Of a stretch of DNA of 43,499 nucleotides, positions 7,098 to 14,319 are shown piece after piece. Below the pieces are notes generated by a model. It was not told where the DNA came from. It made no database searches and saw only the letters and a list, made by a program, of their open reading frames with translations. A program made the translations under genes and the position numbers. This stretch comes from a virus: positions 1-43,499 of IMG/VR virus record IMGVR_UViG_3300031841_005307, one strand, 5' to 3'. Position 1 is the first letter of the stretch, and each line of letters opens with the position of its first letter.

Positions 7098-8404
7098 TGG
7101 ATTGGGATTTTAAACTATTAGAAGAGTGGGATGAGAAGATATCCGAACTGGCAAAGAAAAAAGGTTTGGACTGGTTTCCCATCACCTATGAAGTTTGTGA
7201 TTACTATTCGATGATTGGTCACATGGCGTATCATGGCATGCCAACTCACTATGGTCACTGGTCCTATGGAAAGAGTTTCGAAAGAACACGAACCATGTAC
7301 AACCTGGGTATGGAAGGTTTGCCGTACGAGTTGATTATCAACAGTAATCCCTCGATCGCATACTTGATGAGAGAAAACCCAGCGTATCTTCAGATACTGA
7401 TAATGGCTCACTGCGTTGGTCACTCTGACTTCTTTAAGAATAATAGGATGTTCAAAGAAACGCGACCAGGTACAATCGTAGGTAGGTTACGCAGCGCGAA
7501 AAAGAGGATTCAAGGTTACGTAGAGGATCCTACGATCGGGATCGAAGAAGTCGAAGCGGTTTTAGATGCTGCACACGCAATACAATTTCAAACAGATCGA
7601 TACGGAAGAGTTAAAAAATCACGGGCACAACTTGTGAAGAAATACACCAAACTGATCAAGGAAGATGAGGATGGTGAATACGTGAATTTTGATCTGAACA
7701 AGATTCCTCTTGAACCGGAATATGATCTACTTGGTTTTATTTCAGAACACTCGCGTAACATGCCTGAATGGAAAAGAGATATTATCAATATCGTAAGAGA
7801 TGGTGCCAGCTACTTCATTCCACAAATTCAAACAAAGATCATGAACGAAGGCTGGGCAAGTTACTGGCACTACACCCTGTGTCACGAACTAGATCTACCT
7901 CAAGAGTGGCACATACCGTTTCTCAAAATGCACAACCAGGTAATTAGACCTCACCTAGGTGGTTTGAACCCTTATCATCTCGGATTTGTAATCTTTCAAG
8001 ATATCATAGAAAAGCATGGTATCGAAGAAGCTTTTATTGCAAGAGAATCTTCTCACGATGTCGCTTTTATCAGACAGTATCTTACACACGAACTCTGTGA
8101 AAAGCTTGGATTATTCTCTTTTTCAGAGAAGAACAAAGTAGGATTTACAATAGATGATATCCACGACGATGATGGATGGATGAGAATCAGAGATGACTTG
8201 ATCACGAATATTGGAACAAATGGTATTCCAGTGGTTTACATTGACGAAATAGAAGAAGACAATACATTGATCGTTCGCCATGAGCACGATGGAAGAGATT
8301 TAGAACTCGATCATGCCGATGCTGTTGTTCGGCACATACGTACTCTGTGGGGTGATGAGGTAAAACTTTTTACTCTTATCGAAGAAGAAATGTGGGAAAT
8401 ATAG
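7094..8404 (+). CDS. spoVR: SpoVR-family protein (YcgB-like)
   Basis: A 436-residue SpoVR protein. Hallmarks are YHGMPTHYGHWSYGKSF (about 46-62), GLPYELIINSNPSIAYLM, IMAHCVGHSDFFKNN, the LDAAHAI helix and NEGWASYWHY (about 255). These conserved His, Trp and Tyr stretches are near invariant in the family. It is shorter than E. coli YcgB (510). SpoVR is needed for cortex formation in Bacillus and is widespread in non-sporulating bacteria together with PrkA and YeaH homologues; its biochemical activity is not established. The start overlaps the yeaH stop (ATGA), and only 35 bases separate it from prkA. A non-sporulating role in a starvation/stress module is the natural inference. Confidence 0.95.
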   Translation: MMDWDFKLLEEWDEKISELAKKKGLDWFPITYEVCDYYSMIGHMAYHGMPTHYGHWSYGKSFERTRTMYNLGMEGLPYELIINSNPSIAYLMRENPAYLQILIMAHCVGHSDFFKNNRMFKETRPGTIVGRLRSAKKRIQGYVEDPTIGIEEVEAVLDAAHAIQFQTDRYGRVKKSRAQLVKKYTKLIKEDEDGEYVNFDLNKIPLEPEYDLLGFISEHSRNMPEWKRDIINIVRDGASYFIPQIQTKIMNEGWASYWHYTLCHELDLPQEWHIPFLKMHNQVIRPHLGGLNPYHLGFVIFQDIIEKHGIEEAFIARESSHDVAFIRQYLTHELCEKLGLFSFSEKNKVGFTIDDIHDDDGWMRIRDDLITNIGTNGIPVVYIDEIEEDNTLIVRHEHDGRDLELDHADAVVRHIRTLWGDEVKLFTLIEEEMWEI

Positions 8405-8439
8405 ATTACGCCTATTTAGGTTTGGAGTATTATTAGAAC

Positions 8440-10371
8440 ATGAGTATCAAAAAAGAATTTCTAGAAGTTATAAAAACTCAGAGAGAAGCAGGGAAGAAGG
8501 AAAAGTTTGAAGGAACTTTCCTTGACTATCTTGAGTTAGTTCAAAACGATCCTTCTCTCGTTAAGACAGGCCACCAAAGACTTTACGATGCTTTGGTAAA
8601 ACATGGCGTCGAGTCAATGCCAAGTTCTGATCCTAGAAAATCAAGGATCTTCGATAACGATAACGTAAAAGTTTATGACTATTTCAAAGATCATTTCTTT
8701 GGAATGGAAAAAGTAGTTATGAAGATCATGAGATTTTTAAAGTCTGCAGCTCACAGAGGTGAAGAGAGCAGACAAGTTCTACTTTTAATGGGGCCTGTTG
8801 GAGCAGGTAAATCAGCGCTCACAGAACACATTAAGAGGGGTCTGGAGGGTGAATCTTATTATCACCTTGAAGGAGACCCTCAGAGAGGTGAACCACTCCA
8901 GTTAATTCCTAGAAGCCTAAGAGACACATTTTCTGATAAGCTTGGTGTCAACATCGATGGTGATATCAGCCCAGTTGTTCGTTATGATCTCATAGAAAAC
9001 TACAAAGGAAAATACGAAGATTACCCGGTAAAAGAAACTACTTTTTCTCAAAGAGGCAGAAGAGGACTAGCGTCTGTTCCGCCAATGGACGCCAATAGTC
9101 AAGATGTTTCTGTTCTTATTGGCAGTGTCGATATCTCAAAACTTGACGAATACGCAGAAGATGACCCAAGAGCTCTTTCTCTAAACGGAGCTTTTAACGT
9201 GGGAAATCGAGGAATTGTAGAGCTTGTAGAGGTTTTTAAGAATGAAATTGAGTTCTTACACACGATCATTACTGCTACTCAAGAGAAAAGAATTCCTTCT
9301 CCTGGAAAAAGCGACATGCTTCACTTCGACGGCGTGATCCTAGCTCACTGCAACGAAGCAGAGTGGAATCGATTTCAAAGCGAACATACAAACGAAGCTA
9401 TTCTTGATAGAATCGTAAAAGTGAATGTACCGTATTGTCTTGAGCTTGATCAAGAGGTTAAAATTTATGAGAAAATGCTTGGACTCTCCGATTTCAAGGC
9501 TCACATAGCTCCTCATACAATCAAGGTGGCTGCGATGTTCTCAGTTATGAGTCGTCTAAAGGAATCTGGTAAATGTGATCTTCTCACAAAGATGAAGATT
9601 TATAATGGCGAAGAAGTTATCGAAAAGGGAAGAGTTAAGAAAGTAGATATTAAAGACCTTCGAGAGGAAACAACTAACGAGGGAATGTCCGGTATCTCAA
9701 CAAGATTTATCACTAAGGCTCTTGATAACGCTTTGACAGACTCTGACTCTGACATTATCACACCGGTAAGTGTCATGGAGTCGTTGACAAACATGGTCAA
9801 GGAGCAAATTGTTGACGAAGAATTTAAGACAAGATGTCTACAGATCATTCAACAGGTCGTAAGAGAAGAATATCTTAAGATCCTAGAGAATGAAATCGCA
9901 AAAGCTTTCGTCAGCGCATACGAAGAACAGGCACAGTCGCTGTTTGACTCTTATCTTGACAACGCAGAAGCTTATGTTACCCATCAAACTCTTAAAGATA
10001 GAGTAACAAAAGAAGAAAGAGATCCTGATGAGAATTACATGAAATCTATTGAAGAGCAGATTGGAATTACCGGATCTTCTAAAGACGGCTTCAGGCATGA
10101 TGTTACTGCTTATATGTTTGCTCAAATGAGAAGAGGCACAAAGATCGACTATAGAAGTTATGAGCCTCTGAAAGAAGCAATAGAATCTTACTTGATTTCT
10201 TCCGTGAAAGACATGGCAAGAATCGTCACTAAGTCTAAGACTAGAGACGAAGAACAAAAGAAGAAGTATAGTGAAATGGTCCAGACCATGATAGACGAAT
10301 ATGGTTACACAGCCGACAGTGCTGAAGAGATACTGGCTTATGCTTCTAACAACTTGTGGAGAGATAGCTAA
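8440..10371 (+). CDS. prkA: PrkA-family AAA+ serine protein kinase (YeaG-like)
   Basis: A 643-residue protein, the same size as E. coli YeaG (644). Walker A is GPVGAGKS at 118-125, preceded by the PrkA-typical YDYFKDHFFGMEK segment (79-91). The AAA module continues with FDGVILAHCNEAEWNRFQ and a KSDMLHFDG stretch (around residues 285-310); the C-terminal half is the PrkA-specific domain described as a kinase or protease-regulating domain. In bacteria PrkA acts in starvation, nitrogen stress and sporulation signalling. It lies directly after yeaH and spoVR; unlike those, its arginines are mostly AGA. Its stop codon overlaps a small membrane protein gene by one base. Confidence 0.95.
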   Translation: MSIKKEFLEVIKTQREAGKKEKFEGTFLDYLELVQNDPSLVKTGHQRLYDALVKHGVESMPSSDPRKSRIFDNDNVKVYDYFKDHFFGMEKVVMKIMRFLKSAAHRGEESRQVLLLMGPVGAGKSALTEHIKRGLEGESYYHLEGDPQRGEPLQLIPRSLRDTFSDKLGVNIDGDISPVVRYDLIENYKGKYEDYPVKETTFSQRGRRGLASVPPMDANSQDVSVLIGSVDISKLDEYAEDDPRALSLNGAFNVGNRGIVELVEVFKNEIEFLHTIITATQEKRIPSPGKSDMLHFDGVILAHCNEAEWNRFQSEHTNEAILDRIVKVNVPYCLELDQEVKIYEKMLGLSDFKAHIAPHTIKVAAMFSVMSRLKESGKCDLLTKMKIYNGEEVIEKGRVKKVDIKDLREETTNEGMSGISTRFITKALDNALTDSDSDIITPVSVMESLTNMVKEQIVDEEFKTRCLQIIQQVVREEYLKILENEIAKAFVSAYEEQAQSLFDSYLDNAEAYVTHQTLKDRVTKEERDPDENYMKSIEEQIGITGSSKDGFRHDVTAYMFAQMRRGTKIDYRSYEPLKEAIESYLISSVKDMARIVTKSKTRDEEQKKKYSEMVQTMIDEYGYTADSAEEILAYASNNLWRDS

Positions 10372-10538
10372 TGTGTTCATTTGGAATTTCCGAATCCCTG
10401 GTTCTTGCTGGAACTTATATGATATCTTCGGGTCGAATAACCGAAGGCTGGATAATGCTAGGGATCGGAGTTTTTTCAGGATTCTTTAGATATACAACCT
10501 GGTACGGAAACACTGTTCTAGAAAAAGAAAAAGACTAA
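10371..10538 (+). CDS. Small membrane protein coupled to prkA
   Basis: A 55-residue frame beginning MCSFGISES and ending EKEKD. Its ATG shares a base with the prkA stop (TAATG), with GGAGAG nine bases upstream, so initiation looks well supported and probably coupled. Residues about 10-40 are mainly hydrophobic and Gly-rich and could form one long or two short membrane helices separated by the polar SSGRITEG turn; the C-terminus is charged. Small two-helix hairpin proteins like this can be holin- or regulator-like, but there is no evidence for either. The tight position after prkA and before the chaperonin-like gene suggests it belongs to the same unit. Confidence 0.6.
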   Translation: MCSFGISESLVLAGTYMISSGRITEGWIMLGIGVFSGFFRYTTWYGNTVLEKEKD

Positions 10539-10548
10539 AGGTTTTACC

Positions 10549-11670
10549 TTGAAATCTCGCATCGTGAGAGAAGATATCAATCTTCATAAAAACTCTGTCC
10601 TTAGAAAAATACACAAAACCCTTACTAGGCTTGAGGAGGGAAGTCTTTCTTTTAATTACGGAGGAAGGCCCGTAAGAGCACAAAAGTCTGACATTGTTAG
10701 AATTCTTTCTCATTTGCCTTTTTTAGACAAAGCAGAAATAGGGATAAGAAATATTATCCTTGAGGCAGTTCTAACTTCTGAATCTATGTCTCCCGGGTCT
10801 GGTTTTCTTTGTCTAAAGATGTTTTTCGAAAGAGATCCTATAGAAATCGAGAAAAAATACGAAAGAGTAGAAAAAGAAGTTATTTTAAAAAGTTTAAGGA
10901 ACCTAGTCGGAAACGGTGTTTCTTACAGAATAGCTAGTTCTATATTAGAAAAGAGTTCTGTTAGCTCTAGAGTTAAAATATCGCCCTCTGAAATGGCTTT
11001 TCAACCCGTAGTTAGATCTTCTCCTAGTCTAGTGTTAAACGGTTATGTTTCTGAGATGTTTTCTACTAGGAAAAGTGAAATAACAGATGCTGGTGTTATT
11101 TTTTTGGACGGTATTCTAGAGTCGGTGAGTGAAATAGACTCTCTTTTGCAATCACTTTCAAAAACAAAGAAAAACTTTGTAATATTTGCAAGGGGCTTTT
11201 CACCCGAAGTCTCTCACACTTTGAGCGAAAATCATGCTAGCAGAAGACTATATGTTTTCCCGATAGTCCTCAAAGGAGACATAGAATACTTTGAAAGATT
11301 TGCGAACCATCAAGGTTTTTTTAACGTTGAAAATCATTTGTTAATGAGGACTCTTTCTTCTGACTCGTTTGACTTCTGCCATAATGTAAGCTTGGGTCAA
11401 AACAAAGTCGCAATTTCAGGTATTAGTTCGTCTGAGCGGGAGATTTCAGTTTCTGTTCCTGTTCATTTCAAATCTGTTCTAGGGGTCTTGCAAGACAGAA
11501 TAAATTACTCAATGATTCATACAAAAGAATCAGGATTCTCAGGTTCTTTTCTTTTATCAAATAATCTTGGTGTTTTTTCTTCGAAATGCTTTAGAGTGGC
11601 AAAGAGATCAGCTCAATCTTTGGAAAAAAATCTAAATAACACTTCTTGTCTAGTTTTACAAGAGAAATAG
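10549..11670 (+). CDS. Divergent, truncated GroEL-like (chaperonin) protein
   Basis: A 373-residue protein whose order of elements follows GroEL. Residues 36-90 resemble the equatorial/intermediate start, with SPGSGFLCL (81-89) where GroEL has its GDGTTTAT ATP motif. NGYVSEMF (164-171) parallels RGYLSPYF. Residues 181-255 match the apical domain pattern: strand VIFLD, helix SEIDSLLQSLSK, strand FVIFA, helix EVSHTLSEN, strand YVFPIVL. SLGQNKVAISG (281-291) parallels LGQAKRVVIN. The nucleotide motif is degenerate and the C-terminal equatorial part (about 150 residues) is missing, so an ATP-independent apical-domain or decoy role is likelier than a working ring. Starts on TTG after AAAGG. This is a fold-level reading and needs structural confirmation. 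Confidence 0.6.
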   Translation: MKSRIVREDINLHKNSVLRKIHKTLTRLEEGSLSFNYGGRPVRAQKSDIVRILSHLPFLDKAEIGIRNIILEAVLTSESMSPGSGFLCLKMFFERDPIEIEKKYERVEKEVILKSLRNLVGNGVSYRIASSILEKSSVSSRVKISPSEMAFQPVVRSSPSLVLNGYVSEMFSTRKSEITDAGVIFLDGILESVSEIDSLLQSLSKTKKNFVIFARGFSPEVSHTLSENHASRRLYVFPIVLKGDIEYFERFANHQGFFNVENHLLMRTLSSDSFDFCHNVSLGQNKVAISGISSSEREISVSVPVHFKSVLGVLQDRINYSMIHTKESGFSGSFLLSNNLGVFSSKCFRVAKRSAQSLEKNLNNTSCLVLQEK

Positions 11671-11715
11671 TTTTTTTTAATAGTTAATCACAGCATAAAA
11701 TCAAGGAGAAATTTT

Positions 11716-11913
11716 ATGAGTTCACAAAAAAACAAAATACTCAGATCTGTTTTTGAGACAAGAGACGTAATCGAGTCAAGCATTACTAGTGAAGTTTTTA
11801 AAGAACTTGGTACTGAGTCTCGAGAAACTGTTGAACAAGTAATGAGATCAATCAAAGGTGTTCTTTATCAACAAATGGATAGCCTGGTATCTAGAATTGA
11901 AAAAGATCTCTAG
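11716..11913 (+). CDS. Small helical protein, unknown function
   Basis: A 65-residue, charged, probably all-helical protein with heptad-like spacing through most of its length, suggesting a coiled coil or small oligomer. Not recognised. An AAGGAG ribosome-binding site precedes the ATG. The 3' end overlaps the start region chosen for the next gene by 17 bases. Confidence 0.55.
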   Translation: MSSQKNKILRSVFETRDVIESSITSEVFKELGTESRETVEQVMRSIKGVLYQQMDSLVSRIEKDL

Positions 11914-12376
11914 CACAAAAGGCATAAAACACCTAGTTCAGTGTCATTGTATTTTGCCGCAATTTAAAAATGCATCAGACCCTGTGTTTCATAGATTTGT
12001 AGTTTTTTCAATAATCGATGAAAGTGACACAGTTGTTACTAAGTACGCTACTTGCAATAACTGTGGAGCTACTCACAGGGTTTACGATGTTTGTAAGTCT
12101 GAGATTGTGACAGGAAAGGAAGACATGAGGTCAATTCTTTCGATAGAGGATTTTAAGTTTTCTCTACCTAGCTCTTTATTTGAACTTCTAGGTCAATATC
12201 AGAGAGAGCTTTGTGACTACGAATACGCGCAGTACATTATTGATAATGAAGAATGGGAGTCAACAATAGTTCTCTCAAAAGAAGAGATGGAAGAGAACAT
12301 TCAAGGTAAATCCGTACGATTTCTTGGACCGGAAAAATTTAGAGTTGAGTCATACACTCAGAAAACGAGTTTTTAA
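11897..12376 (+). CDS. Conserved zinc-ribbon-like phage protein
   Basis: A 159-residue protein with a probable zinc site: HLVQCHC near the N-terminus and CNNCGATHRVYDVC about 30 residues later. The pattern (VQCHCILPQF followed by VVFSIIDE and CNNC) is one I associate with a conserved protein of marine T4-like phages, but without a known function. The C-terminal half is acidic and helical. The start is uncertain: TTG at 11897 keeps overlap with the upstream gene short, whereas an ATG at 11858 would add 13 residues and overlap by 56 bases. Ribosome-binding evidence is weak for both. Confidence 0.6.
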   Translation: MKKISSTKGIKHLVQCHCILPQFKNASDPVFHRFVVFSIIDESDTVVTKYATCNNCGATHRVYDVCKSEIVTGKEDMRSILSIEDFKFSLPSSLFELLGQYQRELCDYEYAQYIIDNEEWESTIVLSKEEMEENIQGKSVRFLGPEKFRVESYTQKTSF

Positions 12377-12607
12377 ATGAGCAAACTTACTAAGGAAGAA
12401 ATAGAACAAAAAAGAGATGTCTTGGATAGCATCAAAGCTAGAGAGATCGTCCATGAAATTCTAAACTTCGGGGTTAACGAATTTCAAAAAAAGAAAATTA
12501 TCAAACTTTTAGCATTGGAGCTAGAAGATAGAGAAGTAATGGTGAAGATATGTGAAATCTTCTCCGAAAACGAAGAAGACACTTCAACAAACAAAATAGA
12601 AATATAG
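12377..12607 (+). CDS. Small helical acidic protein, unknown function
   Basis: A 76-residue, highly charged, helix-rich protein beginning directly after the upstream stop with no spacer, so it is likely translated by coupling. Contains KKKIIKLLALELEDREVM in the centre; no membrane segment or cysteine cluster besides one Cys. Not recognised. Confidence 0.5.
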   Translation: MSKLTKEEIEQKRDVLDSIKAREIVHEILNFGVNEFQKKKIIKLLALELEDREVMVKICEIFSENEEDTSTNKIEI

Positions 12608-12618
12608 GAGAAACTAAG

Positions 12619-12813
12619 ATGTCAGAATCGAACATACGTGAACTTTGGGCAGAAATCAAGACCCTTGTTGAGTCTCTTGACCTTGACGTAATGAAGAATG
12701 CAGGCGGAAACGCTTCGGCAGGTGTCAGAGCTAGAAGAGGACTAAGACTCCTAAAGACTAAGTCAGCAGAACTGGTTAAGACAACGATATCTGTTGAAAA
12801 AGAGAGAAAATAA
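12619..12813 (+). CDS. Hc1-like histone H1-type small protein
   Basis: A 64-residue protein in which the stretch NAGGNASAGVRARRGLRLLK (about 27-46) matches the pattern of the bacterial/chlamydial Hc1 (histone H1-like) N-terminal domain, typically an acidic helix followed by Asn-Ala-Ala-Gly-x-Arg-x-Arg-Lys. Proteins of this kind are common in marine T4-like phages and are presumed to bind DNA or nucleoid components. The long Lys/Ala-rich tail of Hc1 is absent. AGGAG precedes the start. Compaction of phage DNA or remodelling of the host nucleoid are possible roles. Confidence 0.65.
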   Translation: MSESNIRELWAEIKTLVESLDLDVMKNAGGNASAGVRARRGLRLLKTKSAELVKTTISVEKERK

Positions 12814-12840
12814 TAATCCTCTTAGAGTGTCTCAGCAAAT

Positions 12841-12867
12841 ATATTTATCTCTAGAAAGATGAGATAA
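12841..12867 (+). promoter_or_regulatory. ATATTTATC element and 7-bp dyad before the tubulin-like gene
   Basis: Directly before the start codon an ATATTTATC element (12841-12849) overlaps an inverted repeat, TTATCTC (12845-12851) and GAGATAA (12861-12867), separated by nine bases. The only possible ribosome-binding sequence (AGAAAGATGAG) lies in the loop and right arm, so folding of the RNA would affect initiation. Whether it is an operator, a translational switch or a promoter is unknown. Confidence 0.35.
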
Positions 12868-12868
12868 T

Positions 12869-14014
12869 ATGGGAAGCTCTGTTTCTAGATCACTAAAGTT
12901 TGTTGAGAAAAAAAGAAAAAATAGAAAAGAGTCTTTTGAAAAAGATTTAATTTCTTCAGAAGGAGGTAAAGAAGTGAGCGAATTTGAAGACGAATTTGAT
13001 TTCGTAGATGCATATTCAGAAGATGTAAAAGAAGACACGTCCGAACTCTTACCCGAAAACTCTGCTGAAAGTGCTATTGAGTGTGCTTTTATAGGAGTTG
13101 GGGGCGGAGGGGGAAAGCTTGCAAAAGCTTTTATAGACGTGGGTTTTAGTAGATCGTTACTAGTAAACACAACAGAAAAAGATCAGCCTGATGGTGTTGA
13201 GTCAGAAAACTTTCTTCTCATACCTGGCGCCGATGGCGTGGGCAAAGATGTAAATCTGGGCAAGAAGATACTTGGGGAAAACAGTACTCTAGTTGAGGAT
13301 GCCGTTAGAGCTAGACTCGGAGCCCCTGACTGGATTTTTGTCTTAGCTGGAGGTGGTGGTGGAACAGGAAGCGCATGTTCAGTTCTGCACGGAGGACTCG
13401 AAAGATATCTGACTTCTATCAATGCTTCCGGAAAGGTTTTTTACATTGTTTCAAAACCTAGTTCTCAAGAACTTTTAAACTCTACGATAAAGTCTAACTT
13501 TGAAGAACTATTAAAGGATGTGTCACCGTATCCTCACATAATAATAGACAACGAAAGACAGCTAACTCTTCTTAGAAACAAAGTGGGAATGTTAAATCTT
13601 CTACCTGTAGCAAACAAGAACTTCGCCAAGCTTCTTTCTCAAATCTTTAAGCTTGCTGCAACTCATTCTGATGTTCAGACATTTGACTCAAAAGATCTAG
13701 AAAAATGTCTTTCTACTCCGGGGAGGCATGTAGTAGGAAGCACGGTAATAAGAGACACTGATAGAAGAGACCTAGGCTCAGAGGTTTTAGCAGGTTGCAT
13801 AAAGTCATCACCTTGTCCTCCTCCTCCTTCTCACACTAAGACAGGATCCCTTCTATTAGTGCCTAACACTGAAATGGCTTCAGATCCTAAGATTAGCAAA
13901 AACTTAGAGGCAGCATTTTCTTATGTCGGTGGAAGAACTGACACGCTTTTCTCTGGTGTCTATATAAAGGAAAAAGTTCCAGGCCTTATTGCAATATGCA
14001 TGTTGTCAGGATGA
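12869..14014 (+). CDS. FtsZ/tubulin-family GTPase
   Basis: A 381-residue FtsZ/tubulin homologue. After a highly charged, likely disordered N-terminal extension of about 68 residues come FIGVGGGGGK (74-83, T1 loop), VNTTEKDQ (99-106), and the tubulin signature AGGGGGTGSA (160-169). NER (228-230) follows in the guanine region and the T7 loop TFDSKD keeps both acidic residues (Asp273, Asp276), equivalent to FtsZ NxDxxD, so it should form GTP-hydrolysing filaments. The C-terminus is short, without an FtsZ-type tail or a PhuZ-like acidic tail. Phage tubulins can position replicating phage nuclei or segregate DNA; which applies is unknown. It converges with, and overlaps by nine bases, a minus-strand gene. 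Confidence 0.85.
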   Translation: MGSSVSRSLKFVEKKRKNRKESFEKDLISSEGGKEVSEFEDEFDFVDAYSEDVKEDTSELLPENSAESAIECAFIGVGGGGGKLAKAFIDVGFSRSLLVNTTEKDQPDGVESENFLLIPGADGVGKDVNLGKKILGENSTLVEDAVRARLGAPDWIFVLAGGGGGTGSACSVLHGGLERYLTSINASGKVFYIVSKPSSQELLNSTIKSNFEELLKDVSPYPHIIIDNERQLTLLRNKVGMLNLLPVANKNFAKLLSQIFKLAATHSDVQTFDSKDLEKCLSTPGRHVVGSTVIRDTDRRDLGSEVLAGCIKSSPCPPPPSHTKTGSLLLVPNTEMASDPKISKNLEAAFSYVGGRTDTLFSGVYIKEKVPGLIAICMLSG

Positions 14015-14269
14015 AGGGTTGAACTCTTCGAAGAACTTAGAGTTCTTTAGCCTCTCCATAAGGGCTTTTTCAATTTGACATACTCTCATCCTAGAAATAC
14101 CGTAATAGTCTCCTATTTCTTGCAAAGTTTTAGGTCCCGCCTCAGAAGCTATTATAGAACAATTAAGATCACTCGAACAAGAAATCCAGTGCCGGCACCC
14201 CTTCTCTTCGCAAGGAGAGTTGGAATTTTTTACTTTTTTAACACAAACAAAATCTTTTAGATTACTCAT
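14006..14269 (-). CDS. Small Cys-rich sigma-70 region 4-like protein
   Basis: An 87-residue protein. Residues about 45-76 (GPKTLQEIGDYYGISRM then RVCQIEKAL) match the helix-turn-helix of sigma-70 region 4.2, where TLEEIG and RIRQIE are typical. The N-terminal half carries five cysteines (9, 20, 25, 31, 37) around CRHWISC and DLNC, likely a metal-binding knob; a sixth is in the helix. No region 2 is present, so it cannot act as a complete sigma; a -35-binding accessory or anti-sigma-like regulator is more likely. Similar small Cys/HTH proteins seem familiar from T4-like marine phages. Transcribed divergently from phoH, with GGAG before its start. Confidence 0.65.
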   Translation of the reverse strand: MSNLKDFVCVKKVKNSNSPCEEKGCRHWISCSSDLNCSIIASEAGPKTLQEIGDYYGISRMRVCQIEKALMERLKNSKFFEEFNPSS

Positions 14270-14319
14270 ATGACTCCATTACTTAAAATAACATTTAGTC
14301 CTTCTACTGGAGATTTACA

